DNA of 64,000 nucleotides from Pseudolabrys sp. (GTDB lineage Bacteria; Pseudomonadota; Alphaproteobacteria; Rhizobiales; Xanthobacteraceae): contig JAUXXH010000008.1 in the NCBI GenBank assembly GCA_030684935.1, forward strand, positions 1 through 64,000, read 5' to 3'. The position numbers and the translations under genes were made by a program. The notes beneath the pieces are model-generated. The model was not told where the DNA came from and did not search any database. It saw nothing but the letters and a program-made list of their open reading frames with translations. This document shows, one piece after another, positions 52,988 through 61,302 of this stretch. The stretch's first letter is position 1; each line of letters starts with the position of its first letter.

Positions 52988-53017
52988 CGATGGTGGAACG
53001 GCTGGCGCGGTGTGCGT

Positions 53018-53644
53018 CTAGAAGTGATAGTTGACGCCGAGCCGCAGAATGTTGCTGTCGAAGCCGTTGTTGAGGCCGGTGGCGATGTAGTTCCGGCTGC
53101 CGAGGTCGATGTAGAGATACTCGACCTTGGCCGACCAGTTCGGCGTGATGCCGACCTCCATGCCGAGGCCGAGCGCCCAGCCGGCCTGCGTCTTGGTCTC
53201 GTCAAGACCGGCAATGGTCCCGGTGACGTTGCCGAACGCCAGACCGCCGGTGCCGTAGAACAGCACGTTGTTCATGGCGTAGCCGATGCGGCCGCGCACC
53301 GTGCCGAACCAAGGATTGGAAAACTGGTAGGGCGCGAAGGTCGCCTCGGCGGACGACAGGTTCAGGTCCGCCTCGGCGCCGAACACCAGGGCGCCGCGCT
53401 GCCAGTTGTAGCCGCCCTGCAGGCCGCCGCCGATACCGCTCGGCTTGGCGCCGCTGTTGGAGACATCGCCCCAGTTGTAACCGAGGTTGATGCCGGCATA
53501 GGGGCCGGCCCAGTTATAGAGACCGGCCGGCGCGGGCGCCGAATAATACGGAGCGGGTCCACCCTGCCGGAAATCGGCCGCGGTCGCCGCACCAGCGACA
53601 ACCGCCATGCTCGCCACCGTCATGGCCATGATCGCTTTGTTCAT
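53018..53644 (-). CDS. Outer membrane beta-barrel protein (Omp25/31-like), third of three
   Basis: The product is 208 residues. The signal peptide is MNKAIMAMTVASMAVVAGAATA. The barrel starts YNWAGPYAGINLGYNWGD and ends GVNYHF. It is more distant from the other two: the loop cysteines are missing and the first extracellular loop differs (SNSGAKPSGIGGGLQGGYNW). The start codon follows TGGAGGATACC. Proteins of this group are abundant surface structural components linking the membrane to peptidoglycan. Confidence 0.9.
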   Translation of the reverse strand: MNKAIMAMTVASMAVVAGAATAADFRQGGPAPYYSAPAPAGLYNWAGPYAGINLGYNWGDVSNSGAKPSGIGGGLQGGYNWQRGALVFGAEADLNLSSAEATFAPYQFSNPWFGTVRGRIGYAMNNVLFYGTGGLAFGNVTGTIAGLDETKTQAGWALGLGMEVGITPNWSAKVEYLYIDLGSRNYIATGLNNGFDSNILRLGVNYHF

Positions 53645-53962
53645 CGGTATCCTCCACTTGATCCCGGCGTTGCGCTGTTGGCGCGCGACGCGGTAACCGC
53701 CTGCTCAGACTTTCGCGCAGCGGCGAAAGCGTGACATTTTAGTGGAAGCTTTATCGCGCCCTTTACGTTAAGCGGGTATGAATCCTTAAGTATTCGAACG
53801 TGGTCAGCCTTTGTTACGCTTAAGGAAGTCTTATTGCGCCGCGATCGTTGTTATTTTCATTTACCATGTCCCCTCACGATGCATTCACTATAATGCCGGG
53901 ACCGCGGGGAAGACCCGCAATGACAGAAGCCGTCGTGGCGGCGTAAAACAATCCGGCAAGAC
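53645..53962. other. 318-base gap between divergent genes, promoter region
   Basis: No reading frame is convincing. A hairpin CTTTCGC/GCGAAAG is at 53710-53729. The middle is AT-rich and contains CTTAAG words at about 53792 and 53820. TATAAT at 53889-53894, some 75 bases before the SDR start, is a candidate -10 box, but no good -35 is found at the right distance. It should carry promoters for both the outer-membrane gene and the SDR gene. Confidence 0.4.
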
Positions 53963-54742
53963 ATGGCGATGACCGACAGCAACACTCACCGATCGCCGCG
54001 CACGGCGCTGATTACCGGCGCGGGGCGCCGCATCGGCCGCGCCATTGCGCTGGCGCTCGCCGATACCGGTTATGCGGTGGTGCTGCATGCGCATCGCTCG
54101 CGCGCCGAGGCCGAGCAGGTGGCGGCGGACATCATGGCGAAGGGCGGGCGCGCCAGTGTGGTGCTGGCCGATCTCGCCGATTCCGAGGCGGTGAGGGGCA
54201 TTGTACCGGCCGCCGCCGCGCTGGGGCCGCTGACGCTTCTGGTCAACAGCGCCAGCGAGTTCAATTTCGACGATATCGCGACCCTCGAACGCGACAGCTT
54301 CAACCGCGCCATGGCGGTTAATCTGGCGGCGCCCTTGTTTCTGGCCCAGGCCTTCGCGGCGCAGGCGCCCGACGGCGCCGACGCCTCGATCGTCAATGTG
54401 GTGGACCAGCGCGTGCTCAAGCCGACGCCGCGCTTTCTCTCTTACGCGCTCAGCAAGAGCGCGCTGCACAGCGCAACGGTGATGCTGGCGCAGGGGCTGG
54501 CGCCGAAGCTGCGGGTCAATGCCGTGGCACCCGGACCGACGCTGCCGAGCCCACGCCAGACCGACGCGCAATTCGCCGCGCAGGCCGCGACTTTGCCGCT
54601 GCAGCAGGGCCCGTCGCCGGACGATGTCGCCGCCGCGGTGCTGTATCTGGCGCAGGCCCGCAGCGTCACCGGCGTCACCATCCCTGTCGACGGCGGCCAG
54701 CATGTTGCCTGGCGCACCGCCGACAGCGATGTGGCGGAATAG
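53963..54742 (+). CDS. SDR of the pteridine reductase / FolM type
   Basis: The product is 259 residues. TGAGRRIG (18-25) has the TGxxxRxG form that marks pteridine reductases and FolM, and the usual catalytic serine is replaced by aspartate D148 in IVNVVDQR, followed by Y161 and K165 (YALSKSA). That Asp-Tyr-Lys set is known from PTR1. It therefore probably reduces dihydromonapterin or dihydrofolate with NADPH rather than acting as a general alcohol dehydrogenase. It ends 23 bases before uvrC. Neighbouring molybdopterin genes moaD and moaE are on the same strand beyond uvrC. Confidence 0.85.
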   Translation: MAMTDSNTHRSPRTALITGAGRRIGRAIALALADTGYAVVLHAHRSRAEAEQVAADIMAKGGRASVVLADLADSEAVRGIVPAAAALGPLTLLVNSASEFNFDDIATLERDSFNRAMAVNLAAPLFLAQAFAAQAPDGADASIVNVVDQRVLKPTPRFLSYALSKSALHSATVMLAQGLAPKLRVNAVAPGPTLPSPRQTDAQFAAQAATLPLQQGPSPDDVAAAVLYLAQARSVTGVTIPVDGGQHVAWRTADSDVAE

Positions 54743-54765
54743 ACCCGCGGCACTATCTTTCCCCC

Positions 54766-56955
54766 ATGAACGGCCCGCCCAAAGACCTCGAACCGGCCGA
54801 CGACCTCCGCGAGGAGGACGACGAGTCGTCGCTGCCCGAACTGGAACTGACCGACGCGCCGGCCGGGTCGCTGACTGCCGGCCGCTCGGCGATCGCGCGC
54901 TTTGCCAAGCTGGCGCCGCGGGCCCCTGGCGTCTACCGCATGATCGATGCCAACGGCGACGTGCTCTACGTCGGCAAGGCCAAGAACATCCGCAAACGGG
55001 TGATCGCCTATACGCGCCCGGCCGGCTACGACAACCGCATCGCCCGCATGATCGCCGGCACCGTGACGATGGAATTCGTCTCGACCTCGACCGAAACCGA
55101 AGCGCTGCTGCTCGAAGCCAATCTGATCAAGCGGCTGCGGCCGCGCTTCAACGTGCTGATGCGCGACGACAAGTCGTTTCCCTACATCATGATCACGTCG
55201 GATCACTGGGCGCCGCAGATCCTCAAGCATCGTGGTGCGCGCACGCGGCCGGGGCACTATTACGGGCCCTTCGCCAATGCCGGCGCGGTCAACCGCACGG
55301 TCAATGCGTTGCAGCGGGCATTTCTTTTGCGGTCGTGCTCGGACTCGTTCTTCGAGTCGCGGACGCGGCCCTGTCTGCTGCACCAGATCAAGCGCTGCGC
55401 GGCGCCGTGTACCGGCGAGATCGATTTCGCCGGTTACACCGCGCTGGTCCGCGAGGCCAATGACTTTCTGTCCGGGCGCAGCCGCGCCGTGCAGCAGGAA
55501 CTGGCGGCGGAAATGGATACGGCGTCGTCGGCGCTCGATTTCGAGCGCGCCGCGATCTACCGCGACCGGCTGGCGGCGCTGTCGGCGATCCAGTCGCACC
55601 AAGGCATCAATCCGCGCAACGTGGAGGAGGCCGACGTGTTCGCCGTGCACCAGGCCGGCGGCTACACCTGCGTCGAGGTGTTCTTCTTCCGCACCGGCCA
55701 GAACTGGGGCAACCGTGCCTATTTCCCCAAGGCCGACCGCTCGCTGTCGGCGCCCGAAGTGCTGAGCGCCTTCATGGCGCAGTTCTATGACGACAAGCCG
55801 CCGCCGCGGCTGATGCTGGTGTCGCACGATTTCGAGGAGCGCGAGTTGCTGGCCGAGGCGCTGTGCATCAAGGCCGGCCGCAAGGTCGAAATCAGCATGC
55901 CGCAGCGCGGCGAGCGCAAGGAACTGGTTGAGCACGCGCTGACCAACGGACGCGAGGCGCTGGCGCGCAAGCTGGCCGATACCTCGTCGCAGCAGCGGCT
56001 GCTCAAGGCGCTGACCGAAACCTTTGGCCTGCCGCGCGAGCCGCGCCGCATCGAGGTCTACGACAACAGCCATATCGCCGGCACCAATGCGGTCGGCGCC
56101 ATGGTGGTGGCGGGGCCGGAGGGTTTCCGCAAGAACCAGTACCGCAAGTTCAACATCCGCTCGGCCGAACTGGCGCCGGGCGACGACTACGGCATGTTGC
56201 GCGAGGTGTTGCAGCGGCGCTTCAAGCGGCTGCTGAAGGACGAGCCGCGCGAGGCTGCTTTACCCTCTCCCCTTGTGGGAGAGGGTGGCGATCTTTCTTC
56301 TTCACCTCCCCCCTTGAGGGGGAGGTCGGCTGCCGAAGGCAGCCGGGTGGGGGGTGAGCCGTTGGCGCAGAGTCTCGAAGACACCCCCCTCCCAATACCT
56401 ACCCCGCAAGGGGGGCGGGAAGAGGTTGTTTCGGGCGAGGCGGCAATCGCACCGCCCGACGGCCCCGAGCCGATCGACTTCGACGCCGACGACGCCACCT
56501 GGCCCGACCTGCTGCTGATCGACGGCGGGCAGGGGCAATTGAAGGTCGCGACCGAGGTGCTGGCCGAACTGGGGCTGCATTATCTGCCGGTGGTGTCCAT
56601 CGCCAAGGGCCTGGACCGCGAGGCCGGCCGCGAAACCTTCTTCATGCCCGGGCGCACGCCGTTCAAGCTGCCGCCGCGCGATCCGCTGCTGTACTTTGTC
56701 GAGCGCATGCGCGACGAGGCGCATCGTTTCGCCATCGGCTCGCACCGGGCGCGACGCAAGAAGGACATCCGCGAGGCCGGCTTGCAGGAAATCGCCGGCG
56801 TCGGGCCGACGCGCAAGCGCGCGCTGCTGCGCCATTTCGGCACCCTGAAAGCCATCGAGCGGGCGAGCCTCCCCGATCTGGCGCAGGTGCCGGGAATCAG
56901 TGCGGAGACGGCGCGAAAGATCTATGAGTTCTTCCACGAAAAGGCGGCGCAGTAA
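54766..56955 (+). CDS. uvrC: Excinuclease ABC subunit C with an in-frame repeat insertion
   Basis: Makes both incisions in nucleotide excision repair. It has 729 residues against about 610 in E. coli. A 45-residue acidic N-terminal extension precedes the GIY-YIG nuclease (GVY 55-57, YVG 68-70), then the UVR motif ([15 protein letters not shown]), the RNase H-like nuclease ([33 protein letters not shown]) and C-terminal helix-hairpin-helix pair ([23 protein letters not shown]). Between [10 protein letters not shown] and the [10 protein letters not shown] strand lies an insertion, residues about 500-552, encoded by a palindromic repeat. The frame is intact across it. FolM-like and dioxygenase genes flank it. 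Confidence 0.95.
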   Translation: MNGPPKDLEPADDLREEDDESSLPELELTDAPAGSLTAGRSAIARFAKLAPRAPGVYRMIDANGDVLYVGKAKNIRKRVIAYTRPAGYDNRIARMIAGTVTMEFVSTSTETEALLLEANLIKRLRPRFNVLMRDDKSFPYIMITSDHWAPQILKHRGARTRPGHYYGPFANAGAVNRTVNALQRAFLLRSCSDSFFESRTRPCLLHQIKRCAAPCTGEIDFAGYTALVREANDFLSGRSRAVQQELAAEMDTASSALDFERAAIYRDRLAALSAIQSHQGINPRNVEEADVFAVHQAGGYTCVEVFFFRTGQNWGNRAYFPKADRSLSAPEVLSAFMAQFYDDKPPPRLMLVSHDFEERELLAEALCIKAGRKVEISMPQRGERKELVEHALTNGREALARKLADTSSQQRLLKALTETFGLPREPRRIEVYDNSHIAGTNAVGAMVVAGPEGFRKNQYRKFNIRSAELAPGDDYGMLREVLQRRFKRLLKDEPREAALPSPLVGEGGDLSSSPPPLRGRSAAEGSRVGGEPLAQSLEDTPLPIPTPQGGREEVVSGEAAIAPPDGPEPIDFDADDATWPDLLLIDGGQGQLKVATEVLAELGLHYLPVVSIAKGLDREAGRETFFMPGRTPFKLPPRDPLLYFVERMRDEAHRFAIGSHRARRKKDIREAGLQEIAGVGPTRKRALLRHFGTLKAIERASLPDLAQVPGISAETARKIYEFFHEKAAQ
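56263..56420 (+). repeat. Palindromic repeat, family C copy 6, inside uvrC
   Basis: It begins CCCTCTCCCCTTGTGGGAGA, continues with ACCTCCCCCCTTGAGGGGGA and GGCTGCCGAAGGCAGCCGGG, and ends with TACCCCGCAAGGGGGGCGGG. The word order matches copies at 30549 and 35325. It is translated as [15 protein letters not shown]..., [17 protein letters not shown] and [11 protein letters not shown], with no stop codon. This is the only full copy of the family located within a gene in the window. Confidence 0.88.
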
Positions 56956-56977
56956 CGGCGGCGACAGGGGAGCGGGC

Positions 56978-57868
56978 ATGATCATCAACCGTCAGGAAGA
57001 CGTCACCGACGTGGTCGTCGACGCCTTCAAGAATACCGAGAACCCGCGCACCCGGGAGATCCTGCAGTCGCTGGTCAGGCATCTGCATGCGTTTGCCCGC
57101 GACGTGCGGCTGACCGAGGAGGAATTCCAGACGGCGACGCAATATATCGCCCGGCTCGGCCAGCTCACCAACGCGACGCACAACGAGGTCGTGCTAATGT
57201 CCGGGTCGCTCGGCTTCTCGACGCTGATCTGTCTGCTCAACAACGGCAACAACGGCCAGACCGAAACCACGGCCAATCTGCTCGGGCCGTTCTGGCGGCT
57301 GAACTCGCCGCGCACCGAGAGCGGCGGTTCGATCGTGCGCTCGCCGACGCCGGGGCCGGCGCTGTTCGTCAATTGCTGGGTCAAGGACCAGAGCGGCCAG
57401 CCGATCGCCGGCGCCGAAATCGATGTCTGGCATTCGTCGCCGGACGGTCTTTACGAGCAGCAGGATCCCCATCAGGCCGACATGAACCTGCGCGGCAAGT
57501 TTACCACCGATGCGCAGGGCCACTTCGCCTTCCGCAGCGTCAAGCCCGCCGGCTATCCGATTCCCATCGACGGGCCGGTGGGCGACCTGGTGCGCGCCAC
57601 CGGCCGTCATCACTACCGTCCCGCGCATCTGCACTTTCTGATCCTGAAGGACGGCTTCAAGACGCTGATTTCGCAGATCTACGTCAATGACGACGAAAAG
57701 CTCGAGACCGATGTCCAGTTCGGCGTCACCCGCGCGCTGGTCGGGAACTATGTCCGCCATGACGGCGGCGCGCCCGCGTCCGATGTCAGCGGCGAATGGT
57801 ATTCGCTGGATCAGACTTTCGTCATGGAGCCGGGCGTCAGCAAGCTGCCGAAAGCGCCCATTCAGTAG
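56978..57868 (+). CDS. Intradiol ring-cleavage dioxygenase
   Basis: A non-haem Fe(III) enzyme that opens catechol-type rings between the hydroxyls. It has 296 residues. An N-terminal helical domain (1-100) precedes the catalytic sandwich. Iron ligands are Y159 (GLYEQQD), Y193 (GYPIPIDGP), H217 and H219 (RPAHLHF). With the N-terminal domain it belongs to the catechol / hydroxyquinol 1,2-dioxygenase group rather than protocatechuate 3,4-dioxygenase. ATG 56978 follows AGGGGAGCGG. It sits between uvrC and pgsA, with no other aromatic-pathway gene beside it. Confidence 0.92.
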   Translation: MIINRQEDVTDVVVDAFKNTENPRTREILQSLVRHLHAFARDVRLTEEEFQTATQYIARLGQLTNATHNEVVLMSGSLGFSTLICLLNNGNNGQTETTANLLGPFWRLNSPRTESGGSIVRSPTPGPALFVNCWVKDQSGQPIAGAEIDVWHSSPDGLYEQQDPHQADMNLRGKFTTDAQGHFAFRSVKPAGYPIPIDGPVGDLVRATGRHHYRPAHLHFLILKDGFKTLISQIYVNDDEKLETDVQFGVTRALVGNYVRHDGGAPASDVSGEWYSLDQTFVMEPGVSKLPKAPIQ

Positions 57869-57941
57869 GCGGGGGCAAATGTGACGGCCGCCGCGGTTGA
57901 CCTTGCCGCCGCCGCGGTGTTCTTTGGCGCGCATGAATGCC

Positions 57942-58538
57942 ATGGATTCCAGCCGGCTGCCGGCGCATTCGCTCGCGCTGCCCAATCTGTTGACCTATGC
58001 CCGCATCGCCGCCGTTCCGGTGGTGGTGGGCCTGTTGTATTGGGAAAATATCTTCAACGGCGGGCTGTGGCTGCGCTGGGTGGCGCTGGCGGTATTCATT
58101 GCCGCCGGCGTGACCGACATTCTCGATGGTTATCTGGCCCGCATGTGGGGCCAGCAATCCGCGCTCGGCCGCATGCTCGACCCGATCGCCGACAAGCTGC
58201 TGGTGGCGTCCTGTCTGCTGATGCTGGCGGCGGAGGAAACCATCCGCGGCTGGACGCTGATCGCCGCGGTCATCATCCTGTGCCGCGAGATTCTGGTGTC
58301 GGGTCTGCGCGAGTTCCTTGCCGAGTTGCGGGTCGGCGTGCCGGTCACCAGCCTGGCCAAGTGGAAGACCGTCGGCCAGCTTGTCGCCATCGGCTTTCTG
58401 ATTGCCGGCGAGGCGGGCCAGAAGGTGCTGCCCGTTACCATCGAAATCGGCATCGGCCTGCTGTGGCTGTCGGCGCTGCTGACGCTCTACACCGGCTGGG
58501 ACTACATGCGCGCCAGCCTGCGCTACATGGTGGATTAA
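57942..58538 (+). CDS. pgsA: CDP-diacylglycerol-glycerol-3-phosphate 3-phosphatidyltransferase
   Basis: Makes phosphatidylglycerophosphate, the first committed step to phosphatidylglycerol. It has 198 residues with five or six hydrophobic helices. The CDP-alcohol phosphotransferase motif is complete: D59, D62, G63, A66, R67, G76, D80 and D84. ATG 57933 is an alternative start three codons upstream. A gap of four bases separates it from moaD. The pgsA-moaD-moaE order after uvrC is usual in Bradyrhizobium-like genomes. Confidence 0.95.
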   Translation: MDSSRLPAHSLALPNLLTYARIAAVPVVVGLLYWENIFNGGLWLRWVALAVFIAAGVTDILDGYLARMWGQQSALGRMLDPIADKLLVASCLLMLAAEETIRGWTLIAAVIILCREILVSGLREFLAELRVGVPVTSLAKWKTVGQLVAIGFLIAGEAGQKVLPVTIEIGIGLLWLSALLTLYTGWDYMRASLRYMVD

Positions 58539-58542
58539 AGCT

Positions 58543-58800
58543 GTGACCATCACCCTTCGCTATTTCGCCTGGGTGCGCGAGCGGATAGGCAAGCCCGATG
58601 AAGTCGTCGAGGTTCCGGCCGGCATCGGCACGGTCGGCGAACTGATGACGTGGCTGGCCTCGCGCGGCGAGGAATATGCGCACGCCTTCGAGAACCCGGC
58701 AATCATCCGCGCCGCCATCGACCGCAGCCACGTCAAGGCGCAGGCGCCGATCGGCTCCGCCCGCGAGATCGCCTTCTTCCCGCCGATGACGGGGGGGTAG
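58543..58800 (+). CDS. moaD: Molybdopterin synthase small subunit
   Basis: The sulfur-carrier subunit of molybdopterin synthase, 85 residues with the ubiquitin-like fold and the essential C-terminal Gly-Gly (PPMTGG). It begins with GTG four bases after pgsA. ITLRYFAWVRERIGKPDEVV is the usual N-terminus. It works with MoaE encoded downstream. Confidence 0.95.
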   Translation: MTITLRYFAWVRERIGKPDEVVEVPAGIGTVGELMTWLASRGEEYAHAFENPAIIRAAIDRSHVKAQAPIGSAREIAFFPPMTGG

Positions 58801-58813
58801 ATTCTTCTCTTCA

Positions 58814-58833
58814 CCTCCCCCAAGGGGAGAGGG
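58814..58833. repeat. Remnant of family C repeat
   Basis: The short CCTCCCCCAAGGGGAGAGG hairpin in the gap between moaD and moaE matches one end of the family C elements. The rest of the unit is absent. Confidence 0.5.
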
Positions 58834-58899
58834 AGTCCGGCCATGCTTCCTGGTGAGGCGGAATTTTCCAACTTGCGGGAAAGGCGCTACATTCCCCCC

Positions 58900-59388
58900 A
58901 TGACCCCACTCACCACCGTCCGCATCCAGCGAGAGGGCTTCGATGCTTCAGCCGAGGCGGCGCGGCTGACGCGCGGCCGCACCGACATCGGCGCACTGGT
59001 GACCTTCACCGGCATCTGCCGCGGCGCCGAGGCCGGCGAGCCGATCGAGGCGCTGACGCTCGAGCATTATCCCGGCATGGCCGAAGCCGAGATCGAGCGC
59101 CACGTCGCGGAAGCCGTCGCGCGCTGGCCGCTGATGGGCGTCACCGTGATCCACCGCTACGGCCGCATCGCACCGGGCGAGGACATCATGATGGTGGCCG
59201 CCGCCTCGTCGCACCGCGAAGCGGCCTTTTCCGCCGCCGAATTCCTGATGGATTATCTCAAGACCCGCGCGCCGTTCTGGAAACAGGTCGAAAAGGCCGG
59301 GGCGACCGGCTGGGTCGAGGCCAAGGCGGCCGACGACAGCGCCGCCGAACGCTGGGCCAAGGCGGCCGGCCGTGACGCTGCCGAATAG
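58900..59388 (+). CDS. moaE: Molybdopterin synthase large subunit
   Basis: Converts cyclic pyranopterin monophosphate to molybdopterin with MoaD thiocarboxylate. It has 162 residues. GALVTFTGICRG near 31, TLEHYPGMAE near 53, IHRYGRIAPGED near 84 and the active-site lysines in LKTRAPFWKQV near 121 are present. ATG 58900 is preferred; an in-frame ATG at 58843 lies just after the repeat remnant and would add 19 residues unlike MoaE. The C-terminal 20 residues are low complexity. Confidence 0.95.
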   Translation: MTPLTTVRIQREGFDASAEAARLTRGRTDIGALVTFTGICRGAEAGEPIEALTLEHYPGMAEAEIERHVAEAVARWPLMGVTVIHRYGRIAPGEDIMMVAAASSHREAAFSAAEFLMDYLKTRAPFWKQVEKAGATGWVEAKAADDSAAERWAKAAGRDAAE

Positions 59389-59440
59389 CGGCGCGGCACG
59401 GAGAGTGTGGTAGGCTCTCCCCAGGTTGGCCGAGGGCAAC

Positions 59441-60394
59441 ATGATTCCGGCACTGATGGCAGCGGTGGCGGTTCTTGCGCTGGGCGGCGCTCCGGCGCCG
59501 GCCGCGCAGGTGTCCTATTACGAGGTGACACGCGGCGCGCACCCGCACGATGTCGCGCCGGCGCCGGATGGTCACGTCTGGTACACGGCGCAGCATCAGG
59601 GCGCGGTCGGCATCCTCGATCCCAAGACCCGCAAGGTGTCGCAGATACCGCTCGGCGAAGGCTCTCTGCCGCATGGTGTCATCGTCGGGCCGGATCGCGC
59701 GGCCTGGGTCACCGACAGCGGTCTGAACGCGGTCGTTCGCGTCGATCCCGTCACCAGGGCGGTCACGCTTTTCAAGCTGCCGGCGAATTTTCCCGACGCC
59801 AATCTCAACACCGCCACCTTCGACCGCAAGGGCATGCTCTGGTTCACCGGACAGAGCGGCGTCTATGGCCGCGTCGATCCGGCGACCGGCAAGGTCGAGG
59901 CCTGGAAAGCGCCGAAGGGCGTCGGTCCCTACGGCATCACCACCACGCCGAACGGCGATGTCTGGTATGCCTCGCTGGCCGGCGATCACATCGCCAAGAT
60001 CGACACCGTCAGCGGCGACGCCCTGATGGTGCCGCCGCCGAAGCCCGGCGTCGGGCCGCGCCGCATCTGGTCGGATTCCAGGGGCCTGCTCTGGGTCAGT
60101 TTCTGGACGACCGGCGAAGTGGCGCGCTTCGATCCCGCCAGCAAGGTGTGGAAGGTGTGGAGCCTGCCGAACAGCAAGCAGGGCTGCTACGCCGTCTATG
60201 TCGACGAGAAAGACAAGGTCTGGCTCACCGACTTCAGCCAGAATGCGATCCTGCGGTTCGATCCGGTAAGCGAAAAGTTCGAGAGCTTCGCCAGCAACAA
60301 GCGCAACGCATCGGTGCGCCAGATTCTCGGCCGGCCCGGCGAATTGTGGGGCGCCGAATCCGGCACCGACCGGCTGGTGGTGGTGCGCGAATGA
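59441..60394 (+). CDS. Virginiamycin B lyase-like beta-propeller, exported
   Basis: The product is 317 residues with a signal peptide MIPALMAAVAVLALGGAPAPAA. Six or seven repeats of about 42 residues contain the pattern W-Y/F/V-T/S at strand ends (GHVWYTAQHQG; RAAWVTDSGLN; GMLWFTGQSG; GDVWYASLAGD; GLLWVSFWTTG; DKVWLTDFSQN; GELWGAESGTD), the Vgb/SMP-30-like propeller. Vgb proper is cytoplasmic and opens streptogramin B rings; exported relatives have unknown roles. The stop overlaps the start of the DUF1460 gene (ATGA), so the two probably act together in the periplasm. TTG 59426 is an alternative start. Confidence 0.85.
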   Translation: MIPALMAAVAVLALGGAPAPAAQVSYYEVTRGAHPHDVAPAPDGHVWYTAQHQGAVGILDPKTRKVSQIPLGEGSLPHGVIVGPDRAAWVTDSGLNAVVRVDPVTRAVTLFKLPANFPDANLNTATFDRKGMLWFTGQSGVYGRVDPATGKVEAWKAPKGVGPYGITTTPNGDVWYASLAGDHIAKIDTVSGDALMVPPPKPGVGPRRIWSDSRGLLWVSFWTTGEVARFDPASKVWKVWSLPNSKQGCYAVYVDEKDKVWLTDFSQNAILRFDPVSEKFESFASNKRNASVRQILGRPGELWGAESGTDRLVVVRE

Positions 60395-61167
60395 GCGTCT
60401 CGCGCCGCCACGTGCTGGGACTGCTCGCCGGCGGCGCGGCGCTGGCGGCCGGCATGCGCCCGGTCGGCGCGGCGCCGTCGCGCATCGGCACGCTGATCGC
60501 CGCGGCGGAGCCGCTGCCGACTTTCGCGCAGCGCATCGCCTTCATCTCGCATGCGCTGCTCGGCACGCCGTACCGCGGCTTCACGTTGATCGGCGGTCCG
60601 GACAGCCCCGAGCAATTCGTTGTGCGCGACGATTGCTTCGACTGCGTGACCTACTGTGAGACCGTGCTGGCAGCCGCCATCGCGCGCAAGCCGGACGGCT
60701 ATGAGGCCGCCTTGCGCCGTATGCGCTATCGCGGCGGCCGCATCGACTGGCGCGAGCGCAATCACTATTTCTCGGAGTGGAGCGAAAACAATATCGCCAA
60801 TCGCCTGGTGCGGCCGGTGTTCGTGCCGGGCGCGGTCCAGACCGACAAGCCGCTCGGCTGGATGCCGGAACTGGGCGAACGGCGCATGACGCTGTCGGCG
60901 GTGCCGCGCGCCAGCCTGCTGGCGCACCGCGACCGGCTGGCGAGCGGCGACATCATCGGCTTTGTATCGGAGCGGCCGAAGCTCGACTTCTTCCACACCG
61001 GCTTTGTCGTGGTCGGCGGCGATGGCGGGCTGTGGCTGCGTCACGCATCGAAGAGCAAACGCCGCGTGCTCGACGAACCGCTGGTGCGCTTCCTCGATGC
61101 CACCCGCGTCCGCACGGTGACGCTGCTGCGGGCGGAAGAGGGAAGGGCGGAGGAGATGATTGCGTGA
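60391..61167 (+). CDS. DUF1460 family protein (NlpC/P60-like amidase fold), exported
   Basis: The product is 258 residues. The signal sequence VSRRHVLGLLAGGAALAAG has a twin-arginine look. The catalytic cysteine is probably C85 in DDCFDCVTY, and the histidine is in DFFHTGFVV (near 213), as in the papain-like fold of DUF1460, related to N-acetylmuramoyl-L-alanine amidases. It overlaps the Vgb-like gene by four bases. The likely substrate is a peptidoglycan fragment, but that is inferred from the family only. The same frame reads open far upstream to 59407 without coding meaning. Confidence 0.83.
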   Translation: MSVSRRHVLGLLAGGAALAAGMRPVGAAPSRIGTLIAAAEPLPTFAQRIAFISHALLGTPYRGFTLIGGPDSPEQFVVRDDCFDCVTYCETVLAAAIARKPDGYEAALRRMRYRGGRIDWRERNHYFSEWSENNIANRLVRPVFVPGAVQTDKPLGWMPELGERRMTLSAVPRASLLAHRDRLASGDIIGFVSERPKLDFFHTGFVVVGGDGGLWLRHASKSKRRVLDEPLVRFLDATRVRTVTLLRAEEGRAEEMIA

Positions 61168-61185
61168 GGTGCGGGCTTCGCCGTT

Positions 61186-61272
61186 GTCATGGCCGGGCTT
61201 GTCCCGGCCATCTCGCTTAGGCGCGCACAGTACTTATCTAAGCGGGGTCACCGGGACAAGCCCGGTGACGAC
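61186..61272. repeat. Palindromic repeat, copy 2 of the 8.6-kb family
   Basis: Arms CCGGGCTTGTCCCGG (61193-61207) and CCGGGACAAGCCCGG (61251-61265) are perfect complements, with inner CGCTTAG and CTAAGCG. It is nearly the same as 8633-8723 except in the loop. It lies between the convergent DUF1460 and aminotransferase genes. Confidence 0.85.
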
Positions 61273-61302
61273 AAAGCGAAGCCATACGTCGACGCGAAAG
61301 CG

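Noticed and set aside
59407-60390. Upstream extension of the DUF1460 frame
   Set aside because: This part overlaps the Vgb-like gene in another frame and reads as arginine-rich noise; ATG 60391 with its signal peptide is the natural start.
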